A DNA stretch of 64,000 bases from Misgurnus anguillicaudatus (lineage: Eukaryota > Chordata > Actinopteri > Cypriniformes > Cobitidae), in assembly GCF_027580225.2 (NCBI RefSeq), contig NC_073360.2:12053501-12117500 (forward strand), written 5' to 3'. Under the pieces are notes generated by a model. The model worked only from the letters and a program-made list of their open reading frames with translations. It had not been told where the DNA came from and searched no databases. Shown here one piece after another: positions 1 to 12,800 of the stretch (the stretch's first letter is position 1; the number at the start of each line of letters is the position of its first letter). The position numbers and the translations under genes were made by a program.

Positions 1-724
1 TTGTGTTTAAAATATAAATTGCGTTCCGCTGGACCAATGTTTTTTTAAAGGCACCTCTGAGAGTTTTTTTCCCCCACTTGGCAAACCGACCGGACGTGAC
101 ATGGGGGCGTGACAGCATCGACGATCCCATTTTTTAATTCGAAGTTCAAGGTTGTGACTTAATTTCGTGACACCCTTACTGGCCTGGCATGCATAATGCA
201 GTGTTTTTTTTGTTGTTGTTGTTGTTTTCGTGGATCCATCTGAATAGGAATCGTTTTAAGAATGTTGTTGTCTGTATGCGTGAAATGCAAAGGAAAAACC
301 TTTCATCTTTAACTATATCATTGTCGTTTTTTTAACTGAAATGTTTACTACAGAGAATATATTTTCCAGATGTTATGACCACACAAAATAGCAGATTTCA
401 CAACAATATATACAAAAAAGTTGTATAACACAGAGGGCTACCACAGAGTTCATGGGACAAAATTATAAGATTGTGTGTATCCATACACCCAGCAGTGTAA
501 GGATGTGTTTGGTGGGCCCCCTTTGTCTCAGGTCCTGGGACAACATTTCTGGTAAAATATATTTTAGAGCTGCATATCTGAAGCTAAAATATTCACAGTC
601 ATTTACTTAATATACAAATCCTTTTTACAGTGTATGAGCTGATGACAGGTAGATAAAGATGTTGAGATTATATGTGAGTATATTTGTGTCCTAGCCATGT
701 CAGTCTAACTCTGACTGCCTTCTT
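1..724. other. 5' flank of the reticulon gene, no gene seen
   Basis: This AT-rich stretch holds no exon I can recognise. It has a short GTT run near 211-227. The segment at about 176-203 resembles one at about 7976-8002 in intron 3 (shared TACTGGCCTGGCA and CATAAT), so it is probably part of an old repeat. If the reticulon gene has longer isoforms, their N-terminal exons would lie here or further upstream; none was seen. Confidence 0.4.
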
Positions 725-881
725 TAACGGGGCGGGCACAATTGTGCAGCTTTATTTTTGGGTTGTTGGTGCAGAGGGCTGCTGACAGAGCAAGACCAGC
801 CAAAAACAGCGTGGGGGCTTTTAGAGAGGATCAGGGACATAGGCACAGAACAGAGAGTGGTCGACCCATGAAGATTTTAAC
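725..881 (+). promoter_or_regulatory. Candidate internal promoter and 5' UTR of short reticulon isoform
   Basis: The segment just upstream of the 13-nt first coding exon has a GC box (GGGGCGGG, 729-736). It overlaps a perfect 12-bp palindrome GCACAATTGTGC (736-747) with an E-box-like CAATTG core. In the reticulon family the short C-type isoforms usually come from an internal promoter with their own short first exon, which fits this layout. No TATA box stands out. The role is inferred; no transcript evidence is available. Confidence 0.35.
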
Positions 882-885
882 ATGA
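868..885 (+). other. Five-codon uORF overlapping the reticulon start
   Basis: An ATG at 868 reads MKILT and stops with TGA at 883-885. That stop overlaps the presumed reticulon ATG (882-884) in another frame. If the transcript starts upstream of 868, ribosomes would meet this tiny ORF first and could reinitiate at the overlapping start. The ORF is certain; its effect is speculative. Confidence 0.3.
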
Positions 886-894
886 CCAGTACAG
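882..894 (+). CDS. Reticulon coding exon 1 (isoform-specific)
   Basis: The exon reads ATG ACC AGT ACA G and then donor GTGAGC. It supplies MTST plus the first base of Val5. The phase joins perfectly to exon 2 (G+TA, then ATG GAC CTG), which supports the start. A fallback would be the ATG at 3404 inside exon 2, which would remove only five residues. Confidence 0.65.
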
Positions 895-3800
895 GTGAGC
901 AGAAATAAATAAATAGTAAATAGAGGCTTTTATTTTGGTAATGTTGTGGTAAAAATTGAGCAGGTTAGGATTTAGGTAGATGAGTTTTTTTGTGTGTGTG
1001 TGTGTGTGTCTGGAGGTGGGAGCTTATTCTTGTGAGTGTGAAAAACTGTTCAGTGGCTATAATTGTCTGATGATTATAGATTGCGGTTGTGATTTGTGTA
1101 GGAGATAATGAATGAAAAGTTGGGATTTTGATAGTTATTTAACTCCATATTAAATACCTAAAATAGATGCATGGAGTTATCTGTGTTACATTATCACAGT
1201 TATGATTTCCTTATGTTTATTACTGGAATACTTGATTCTGATTGGTCCATGGTAGCATGATGACTTCTTACACTGAGGAAATGAATACAAAATATACCTT
1301 GTCATGTCTTACATGCACAATTTTAAAACCCAAATGTGAGTTGGGTTATTCGCTTCATATTGCGTTAAACTGTGTTTTGAACAGCCTTGCATTAATGTTC
1401 ATGTAGTCCTACACTGGAATAAAATGTTTTTGTGGTTCGTAATCTTTCAGCACGTAATGGCATATCAATAATAAATACGGTTGCTTTGTTTGTAAGTGAT
1501 GTTGTCAATAGCTTAATATATCTAGCTTTTCCTCTCCATGATATTATCATGGAAAACAATACATAAAATTAAACAAACTGAAGCTATGAAATATGCTAAG
1601 AGATTTTTGGATTGAACTCCTAAAAAGCTGACACAATATTAAAGGTGCATTGTGTAACTTTTAGGAGGATCAGAAATGCAATATAATTTACATAACTATA
1701 TTATCAGTGGTGTATAAAGACTGTAATGACATAATTTACTGTAATGAACTGTATTGTGTTTTTTACCTAAAAATGAGCCTTTTTATTTACATACACCGCG
1801 GGGGCCCCTTACATGAAAGTCGCAGTCATGTTTCTACAGTAGCCCTACTGTTATACAAAATGCATTTTGTCCCTAAATTGTCTCAGACGATGACATGTTT
1901 GTCCTGTGGAGCTACCGTAGCTTCTCTTTGCGTTTCGAAATTGAGCTTGGTTGCCATTCGCAATCTTACCGTTAGATGTCGCTTAAAACCCATACTGTAC
2001 CTTTAAGGAGATTTCTTACATAGATCATTTTGCAATGATTGTTGCAATGATAAACAAACCAAGTTTACTTTATTTATCTATTTCACAATACGTAAGCTCC
2101 TACAATGAAAGTCAATGTGGTTTACTTTACCTCAAATATGGGTGAACTGTTCCTTTAATTTGATGAAGTCAACTCAGAAAATCAATGCAAGTGTTACATT
2201 TTTCATCTGTTTTTTTTTCTACGAACACTTCATTTTTACATGGTAACCTGAGTGAGTCTAACACGTGCTTGCTAAAGTTAACCATATGAAATAAGTCTGT
2301 TATACCACCTGCCATAACAATAGATACAGTAGGTGTGCTGGAAGCCAGGGTCCTTGTACACATTACGTCGAGGTTATAAATAGTCCATCCACCAGCTGCT
2401 AGATTCAGCCGTTCAAATCCGAGCGGCAACCATGAATGACATTTATTGCTGAGGTAATTCTGAATGGATTAGCATTGAGTATTAGCCTGTACGCTATCTT
2501 ATATAAGCCTCTTTAGAGTTGTGCCACTAATATAAACAAATGAAACCTACCGAACTCTTATCAGATTTCTATAATATTGTCAAATGGTTAGTTACAATGC
2601 TTGATTCTGATAAAACACATCCATGACCGCTGCACCCAACAATTTTGTATCACTGCGCAGCACGTGAAAAAACATTCTGTCGGTCAGGGACTATTTTTTT
2701 CCCAGTGGAAAGAAGAATTTTAGTGATTTTACTTCATAAAGGTGGTGTTGTTACATATATTTTTGCTTTAATATTTGTGTGACAAGCAATAAGGTACTCA
2801 AGGCTAGTGCTGTATTGTAAATAAGTCTCGGCTGAAGGGGCTACTACACTTTTCTTTGTGAGTAACAACGCTGTGACTAATTCATCGATACAACACAGCC
2901 TCTTATCTTATTGCTTACTTAATTCAGAGGGTATAAAGCTTTTCCCAGTGTACTAAACTGACTTTAAAGCTTTACTTAGACTAGAGAGGTTTGTAATTTA
3001 AAAAAAAGAAATAAATGAAGTCATTCTTAAGTCATTCTCGTAAGAGTAAGGTGCTCAAAGACAGTTTGAGTGCTATCAGCAGGTGGTTTAAGAGACCACT
3101 TTAAATTCTTCGTTTCTTTTCCTTCCTACGCTGTCTAATAATAGCCCAGGTCAGACCAAAAGACTCCTTGCAGTTTTTCTTCTTGTCATCAGTAACATAA
3201 ACTCACCCGCCCACTTGCGTAGCAAGGGCCTTTTGTATTGTAACCCGAGTGATTCATGTTGATTCACTAATAAAGTGCAGCACTTTATTGACGTCCCCTA
3301 AACCTCCAACACTTAGTTTCAATCTGCCTGACCGAAAATAACTGCAAAAATTGTTTGTTTCATACGGCTATTCACAAACCCATTTTTTCTCTTGTCTTCA
3401 GTAATGGACCTGATCTACTGGAAGGATATGGAGCGCACAGGCGTGGTGTTCACTGGCCTGGTGGTGGGGCTGCTGTCTCTCTTTCAGCTCAGCATCATCA
3501 CTGTGGTGTCCACCCTCTCGCTGGCCATCATGTGCTTCACCATCTCAGTGAGAATCTACTACAAACTACTGCATGTGCTCCAGCTGGGAGACGGAGTAAA
3601 CCCCTTTCAGTGAGTTTTGGTTGTTTTTCTTTAAACGTGCCATGAGATATTATGATGAGCATTGAGTGTTTTTAGTTGTATGTTGGGGATTGTTCTTTGT
3701 GAGATTTGTAGGATGAGATTATTGAAAATTTTATTTAAACGTTTATTGCACTGTGCCATCTTAAGCTAAATGAACATATTAACACAGGGAATATTGAGAT

Positions 3801-6800
3801 ATAATGCTGTGTGCACACTACCAGCCACTTTAAAGACATGAGGTCGGGTGGCACAGTGACTCAGTGGGTAGCACAGCAAGAAACTCCCTTTTGAGCCCCG
3901 GCTAGTACAGGTGGCCTTTCTGTGTGGATTAACCAGTTCTCGCAATGAATATAGCCGTAGATGTTGGAATGGCGTAAACAATAAAGAAAGAAAGAAAGAA
4001 GACATGAGGTCATTATGAGTCATTTCTAATTCTGGTTGTCCTAGTAGCAACTACAAGCAAATGAGTAACTGTCCTCTCAGTAAATGACGAAAGACGGATG
4101 ATGTGAACTTCATTGCTTCACTCTCATTGGTAGTTGCTTCTGAAAGTTGCTCATCAATTGCTTAAAGTTCACAACAAAGGGGCAACCATACAACAACACA
4201 GAAGTGACTAAAACTGCAATTCATTGACTGGCCCCTCTAGACGGGGTCCAAATGGTGATGCTATAGACTGACTCCAAATGGGAGTCAATCCATAGACCCC
4301 CCCCCCCTCCCATGTTAAACGTTTAGCAGAAATAAATATGTTTACAGCCTGGTACAAAAAGTGATTTTGGTCTATATAGCTAATTTTGCCCTTCATGACA
4401 ACTGTCCTGCAACGGGTCGGGTACCATGGGTACCCGCGGATACCCGCATAAAAGTGTCTAAAGCGGGTGGATTGTGACATTCCCAGAGGTGGGTAGAGTA
4501 CCCAAAATCTGTACTCAAGTAAAAGTACAAGTACTTATACAAAAATGTACTCAAGTAAAAGTAAAAGTATCAATCTAATTATTTACTTGAGTAAGAGTAA
4601 AAAAGTATTAGATGAAAAAACTACTCAAGTAGTTAGTTACTCGTTACTTCTACACTGAATTTCAGACTACTTGGAGGGTTTTCACAAATCTCTCCTTAAG
4701 AGTCTCATTGTTCTGCTTATATACAAGTAAAGCAGCCTATCTCAGTCCTGCAATGGGTACATTAACATCACATAACGTGTCATTTGAGAAAAAAATCTCA
4801 AACACACTCACACAGATGTTTTCTGACGGTTAACTCTATATTTTATTTCATGTTCACAACACAAACTTATCAGCATCTGCCTTTAAACATGCAAACAGTA
4901 AACAAATAAGAACGTGTGTGTCTGTTTATTATCATCTTTTTATATTTATTTTCATTGCCATTAAAGTGCAATTACTGAACATAAACAGGAGCTTAATAAA
5001 AATGATCATTTTAGATTTTCATATGGAACTTATCTGTTTTTGCAAATCATTTCTACATTTATTATAATATATAATACATGTTTCTTTCAAATCAATCTTT
5101 ATTCTTTTATTTTTATTCATTCATTCTTTAGGAAGGATTTAAATAAAATACAATCCCGTTTTTATTTGAATGTATTTTCTACACATTAGTGAGGTGTCCG
5201 GATTTGTGTATAAATGCAGTCATTACATTATGCTGTTAAGTTTGTTTAGTTGTGGGGAAATGATATGGAATTGGCAGATGTGAACGTGCTGTTTGTATGG
5301 TTTAACTTACATTAGGATTTGTATTGTAATCGCTTGCACAAGAGTGCATATGGCAAAAAAACTCGGACAGTGTGTGAAATGACCATTAATAGTGTTCAAA
5401 TAGACATACTGTGACACTTACTTCAGGCTGGATCTTGAATTCCTGTACGCTGAGATGTCAGCTCGTTTAGTGAACAAAGCATGCATCACATTATGAAACT
5501 ATTCTTTTTGACCTCTTGGAGTGAAAACATAGACCGAACTTGATGCCACTCATGATCTGCCTCCGATAACTCGCACAACGCACACGCGCCCTCATCTGCT
5601 TCTCCTATCATCTACGCGGCCGCGCGCGCTAAAAGGGTGACCGCGCGGTCGCGCGCTAAAGGGTGACGCAGCCTGTTTCGCGCAACTTTCGAACACGCCC
5701 TATAAACTTTAAAAATATATATATATTCATTAATTATTACCATTTGACAGTAGCGCAGTAACGCCGCCGAATGTAGCAAAGTAAAAGTACAGTTTTTTCA
5801 CTAGAAATGTACTTGAGTAAGAGTAAAAGTACCCATCCTTAAATTTACTCTAAAAGTACTAGTTACCCGAAAAATGTACTCAAGTAAATGTAACGAAGTA
5901 AATGTAATTCGTTACTACCCACCTCTGGACATTCCTATAGTTCACCGGCGGGGGTGTGGGCGGATAATTAACTCGGGCGGGCGGGTAGTAGCGTGAATGA
6001 AAATATGTGCAATATTTGTATGTCTAAATTACCATTACACGCGCAACATATGACATTTGACCCATCACGTCACCACCACTGCAACCCTTTGTTGATGCTT
6101 CTCGTAGCCTAGTTGGAGCGAGCGTTGCAGGAGTGGCATAAAGTTTTGCCGTTGATAGCCGGAAGCTGGGAACGTCTTCTTCTAGAAAGCATTTCAAGAC
6201 GAGACTTATGCAGGGTTTACACCAGACGCGGTAGAGGCGGCAAGCGCGAGTGATTTACATGTTAAGTCAATGCAAAGACGCGATTAGGCATCCTGCGGCG
6301 CGATATGCGCAGGATTGAGCAATTGAGCGTTGCCGCGGGAAACACGCAAGTTGAAAAATCTGAACTTTGATGGATTTCCATGCTGTGCTAACCAATCAGG
6401 ACCTTGCTGTAGTAGTGACGTGTTTACAGGAAGCGAGCGGAGTCTCAGCGGAGTTATTTGAAGTTGCCGTCATGTTTCTATAGTAGCCCTAAAAGGACAA
6501 ACTGTTCTATGAAGTGTGTTTTGTCCCTACGTTGTCTCAGACAATGATGTGTTTCCCCTGTGGCACCTAGCGTAACTTCTCTATGCGTTTTGAAAAGGAG
6601 GGGTGAGCTGTGGACTGAGCCGCTGCTTGCAATTCACAATCTCACCACAAGATGGCACTAAAAATCTACACAGTAGACCTTTACAGTGATGCAAAAGAAA
6701 ATATTGGTCTAGGCAGAATCAAAAAGACAATACTGTAACTGTACCCTTAACAAATAATAAATGTACCTCTTGGATAGTATTATATGTGCATACAGTGTGT

Positions 6801-9800
6801 AACAATTGGTTGTTTGTCTATGCATTAATGTGCTGCAGGTCATATCTAGATTTGGACATCAGTTTAAAAGAAGAGACTCAGCACTACATGCAAAAGGCCA
6901 TTTTGTTGGCCTGTCATGCTGTGGACACACTGAGGAACCTCATCTTTGTAAGCAACCTGTTCAACTCGCTCAAGGTGAGGCTTGTGAGGAGATGGCTCTT
7001 AAATATTCAACATTTAACAAAACAAAACTTAGTTGTCAGTATAATGACATTCCAAACCTGTACAGTTTTCTTCTGAGGGAGTATTGAAGAATGAATGTTG
7101 GTTAGGGTGACCATACGTGCCATACGCGTCCTAGCCAGGAGTTCGGGTGCGTCTTCCGGAAGTCGTATTTGTCGACCGCCTACGTCATAGAGGATTATTA
7201 TTATTATTATTATAGAAAAGCAACCATTACGTTTAAGGTAAGAATGAAACTACGATTGTATGTCTTATGTTTTTTAACTGAATGGCGTAACAAATATGAC
7301 TTCCGGAAGATGCACCGAAATCCTGGCCAGGACGTGTCCGGAAAGAATGGCACGTGTGGTCACCTTAATGTTGATGCTGTTTTTAAAGTGAATGAATGTT
7401 GATGCTGTCATTCTGCCTGACATCTTCATTTGTGTTACACAGAAGTAATGAAGTAAAGGGGCTGCTTACATGACAATGATTTGAACCATAAACTGTGAAG
7501 TTTTTTATGTGGGTTGGCTGTACATTTACACAACAATGTCATTTTGGGGTCCTTTAAACACACATTTTTGATGACAGGTTTGTCATTAACACTTCTCCAA
7601 CAAAGTTGACAAAATTTTGATGCTTTTTGGTCCAGGGTCACCCATCGTCCGTCTGAACAAAACTGCTAAATGCTTTCGTCGTCTTAATTGTTTATATTTA
7701 TCGCTCTGTTAAAGGAGGGGTGCATGATTTTTGAAAAACACTTTGGAAAAGAGAGTTAGCAGTAAGGGTCATGTCTACTAACCAACATCATTGCCTAGGT
7801 TGCGTATGTGTGGGGCGGGGCCTATCAAAAGAAGGTCCAGATTCTATTGGGGTAGGGCCCTGTTTGTTTAGGTGATTTTAAATATCAACATTGGCTTTCA
7901 GAGATCATGCACCCCGCCTTTAAAGAATGCCTATGTGCTCAGGCGTGTATGTTTCTTTAAAAGGTAACAATGCCATCTACTGGCCTGGCACACATAATAC
8001 AGCGAATTTAGTCATCTAATTGAGGGGCGGTTTCCCAGACACGGATTAGTTTAAGCCAGGACTAGGTCTTAGTTTAATAAGGAAATATAACAAGTTTTAA
8101 CAAACATGCCTTACTAAACATGCCTTACTGATGTATTTTAAGATATTTTTTGAGCTATTGCTATAATTCATCTTCACACCTTTATCTAGATTCTGAATGG
8201 TTATCGCTTTTTGACATTCATGGTTTAATTTCATGGTTTCTCTCTTTCTCTGTGATAGAGCGTATAATTCCTCCTTCAGAATGTATCATCGCAGAAACGC
8301 TTGTTTACTTTTCAATTTCATCCTCTGTATTGTCTGTCTTGATAGATTATCTTCATTCATTCTCTATTTATTACATCTTCTTTTTCATTCATTTTATTCA
8401 GCACTTCAGTGTTGCTTTTGTATTTAGTTTCTGTTCTGCAGACATGTTCTCAGTATTTAAAGCCTGCATCTCAGCTGTGCACTTAAAATAAAGCAGAGCA
8501 TCAGCTGTCACACTAATTACAATGATAATAACCGACAAGAAAAGTGTTTGTGGGATTTCTTTTTAAGGATAAGTCGTAAGACTAAACACACAGTGTCACT
8601 CGGACTTAGTGGCACAATACAAGCATCCACGATGTTTTGCCTTTCCTCAAGAAAGTTTTTTTTTTTACAAATTTGGATTGAGTCTATGAATGGATATTAT
8701 ACAATTATGCAATTTAAAAAAACACAAAAACAGTCCTAATGGTTATTTTTTTAATAAATAAGCTTTCCATTTATGTATGGTTTGTTAGTATAAGACAGTA
8801 TTTGGCCAGGATACAACTATTTGAAATTCTGGAATCAAAAAATAAAAAATAATAGGAAAATTGCCTTTAAAGTTTTCCAAATGAAGTCCTTTGCAACACA
8901 TTTTACTAATGATAAATACATTTTTGATATATTTACGGTAGGAAATTTACAAAATATCTTCATGGAACATAATCTTTACTTAATATCCTAATGATTTTTG
9001 GCATAAACATCGATCATTTTGACCCATACATTGTATTGTTGGCTATTATGACTGATTTTGTGGTCCAGGGTCACGCATGTTTATGTTATTTATTTTCTAA
9101 AACTGTTTACTTCTCCGAGGTTTTTCTGTCTCACAGAGGTTACGTTTCAAATATATCTCATATTTATTCAAATAGATGAAAAAGAGAAAATTGTTGACAT
9201 TTAGTAAGAACACAAAAAGGTATAAAATGCACAGTTCTTGGAAGCTAGTCTTGGAAGAATTTAAAGTTACAGTCTCAAAATGATAGACCGCATAAATGTA
9301 TTCAAGTTGACACTCTTTTGCTCTCAGTCTCTTATTAGTCCCTAAGAGTGGGAGGGGCCAAGGCTTACAGATTCACACTATGACCCGTGTGGTATGTGAC
9401 ATGGGACATATGTGCTCCTGTGAAGTACAAGACGGGGGATGAGGAGGGTCTTGTTCTGAGTGTGGGGTTTCCAGTTTCTCCACAACTCTACACCAAGAGA
9501 TATAAGGGGAAACTTGGTTACTAAAGACTGACAGACACTGTAAGGGCTCAGTCACACCAAAAGCGCTTTAAACGCTTGCAAACGCAAGGCGCGACGCACT
9601 GCCTTTTTTAAAAAAGAGCAGTGCAGCGCGGCTTTTCATATTGCTAAGCAACCACCGAGTCAGCTGTCTTGTCAATCAAATATTGAAGCGTGAGCGCTCT
9701 TTTGGTGTTAACTGTCATATTAGCAGAAACTTTAAAAAGAGGGCGCTTGCTCTGACCTTGTTTGAGGGTGAGAGGAGCACAAACACGCAGGAGAGAGTGA

Positions 9801-12800
9801 GCGAGTGGAGTCCGGTTCTTCAAAGCAACTGTAAACTTCCCTCGCCACAACGTAAGGCCCGCCTCTCCCCTCATTCGATTGGACAATGGAAGACGCGAAT
9901 GACGTCAGGCGCTCCTCCGCTCTCAGCTCTCCTTCAAAAACGCGTGCGCGGCAGGCGGCAGAAAACCGCAAGGCACTCGGCGCGCATAAACAGCGCGCAA
10001 ACGCGCCCTGCCCATAGAATATCATTCAAAAAAGGCGCCTGCAACTGCCATAAACGCTTTTGGTGTGACTGAGCCCTAAGGCATAGGGTCATGGCCCCCA
10101 CTAGAGGTCACCAGAGGTCTCTTAATGGATTATATCTCACCATACAGTAACTGCCTTTCCTAGCAGAGAAAAAAATTGCTCAATTGATAAAGCATTATGT
10201 TAGCAGTTTAAAGGTCATGGGTTTGAACCCAGGAAACACATACTGATAAAATGTATACCTTGAATGCATAAATGTAACTTCTTTTTTTAAACTAAGATAT
10301 TTATGACAGATGCTGAAAGATGTGTGTTTATGCATTCATGATGTGTGATCAGATTTGGGTTTAGTTCTGTATACACAAACATTTTGGGAAGTATGTAATA
10401 TAATGTTCATTGTTGTTTTTTTAGTTCTTGTTGTTGATGTACCTGGTGACGTACCTGGGAAACCTCTGTAATGGCCTGACCCTGCTCATCATAAGTGTGA
10501 TTACAACGCAAATAAATACAGCCAGCTGTAACAGGGGCGGTTCCCTTTCAAAAGGGACACCTTTGCACCTAAAAAGTACATATTGATACCTCAAAGGTAC
10601 ATATTGGTACCAAATGTATTAATTAACATTTTAAATTGTACTGCCCCGGTGACAACTAGGGACTGTTTTTTGACCATTTCTTGACTGTGCCTACTTGACG
10701 AACAGTAGGGCTTTTATTTCATGAAATGTTAGCAGCAGTATAAATGTTAAATATCTTCCTAACTAGTTTACTTCATTTGTTTTTATCATGTGATGTTAAG
10801 GTGTGATTGCAGTCTTCTCTGTACCTCTGGTCTACAGTCGGCATCAGGTAATGCACTGTAACCAAAAAGTTGTGTAAATTTTTTTATGTTGAATTACCAT
10901 TTTTACAGTGCGTGACACAATACAGTGTCTCCTACCATATTTTCTGGTTTCATGCAGTCTCTTTCTCTTTCTTGTCTTCACAGGATAAAGTAGACAGCTG
11001 CTTTGCAGCGGTACAAGCTCGTATTGAGAACATGAAGGACTTGTGAGTATAGCGGCACCACACATCATGTACTGACCAGTGGCAGCCGGTGACCCCTTTT
11101 GAGGGCGCACGATGCGAAGCTAGTCACAACATGTATTTAACCCATCATGTGTGTAGCTCGTCATGTCAAAATATGTGTTCGGTGCGTTATGTGAACTAGG
11201 GATGGGCATTCGATTACAATTTTTTAGTCGATTGTCGGGAGAATTAACGATCGACTATCGATTAATCATTAAAAATTTTATAATAAAAATAATTATTTAA
11301 CTTTTATAATTCAAAAATGTTGAATACAAAAATACAACGTGTTTTCCTCCATGAGACCTTTATTACAAGATCAACTTGTGGCAAACAGTTAAACTACATT
11401 TAGTTAGACAAACGGAACATATATGCGCTTGAATATGAACCTGCAGCTGCGAGCTGCAATCTTAAACAGAGACCTCAGTTGTTCCAAAAAATCATGACCT
11501 CATCATGATTATTTTTTTAAATCAAAACGGAAGGTCACAGATAACGGAGTATGGTTTCAAATATTGCACCCTGGTGGTAAAATGTTGAATTGCTGCCACA
11601 CAGTGAAATTCATTTAACTGCTTCAAGACACACGCTACGCTAGGCAACGCAACCTGCATTAGATAAAAAAAGTATTCGATTAATCAAAAACAAATTAACG
11701 TCATCGACTAAATTCTTAACGATCAATTATCGATAGTCGATTAATCATGCCCATCCCTAATATGAACCTATGTGCATCATGCGTCATGTCAAAATACGAG
11801 GCTGCTGCAGACGCTTCGAAAGGGTTTATGATAAAAGAGTCACTTACGTTTGTCAGATACTCACTTAAAATCATGTGTAATAGTGTTAAAGGATTAGTCC
11901 ATTTTCTTGAAGGACTCCGGATGGTTTACTCACCCTCATGTCATCTAGACTGTTGATGTCTTTCTTTGTTCAGTCAAGAAAAAATATGTTTTTTGAGGAA
12001 AACATTCCAGGATTTTTCTCATTTTAATGGACTTTAATGGACCCCAATACTTAACAGTTTTAATGCAGTTTAAAATTGCAGTTTCAAAGGACTTTTAACT
12101 CAAATGAGCCATAAGGGTCTTTTCTAGGGAAACAATTGTCATTTTTAGCAAGAAAAATAAAAAATATGCACTTTTAAACCACAACTTCTCTTCTTCCTCC
12201 AGCTGTGTGACGAGCCAGCGCGACCTCACGTAATTGCGTTATGACGTCGAAAGGTCACGTGTTACATATATGAAATAGAGCCCGACCTATAAAGGATTTT
12301 TAAGGCCGATACCAATACAAATGTTTGTTGGTTTTAAAATCCGATATAGAGTCCAATATATCGGCCGGGTTTTTTCCCCCAGAAACGAGCAACAAAACAT
12401 TAACAGATTTCCCTAACATTAGTTATTTGTAGTTATTTATGAATATTAACTAAAATAATATGATAATGCATTTTTAAAAGAAACTTGTTTCTTTTATTGT
12501 CTCGTGACCAATTCACCATGAACTCACTTAAAGCAACACTAAAGACTTATTGCTCTTTGCTCCCCCTACAGGTTAGAATCGTAATTGTTTATTACCACTG
12601 TCGTAAATACTGCAGTATAACTGGCTCTGATTGGATTGAAGGTCTGCCGTAAAGCAAGTTTTTGTAGTTTTCACTCGAATTACAGGACCACTACCCGACG
12701 GTTGGAAACTTCTTTAGTGCGGTTTTGGCCGATAGAGGGCTGCAAAGCAAATGTGAAAGTCATCCGTGACCTTTTGACGTGATAACGTATTACGTGATGT

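Noticed and set aside
9641..10072. 143-codon open frame with overlapping minus-strand frames
   Set aside because: It lies wholly inside the PIF/Harbinger-like MITE. CpG-rich repeat sequence lacks stops by chance on both strands.
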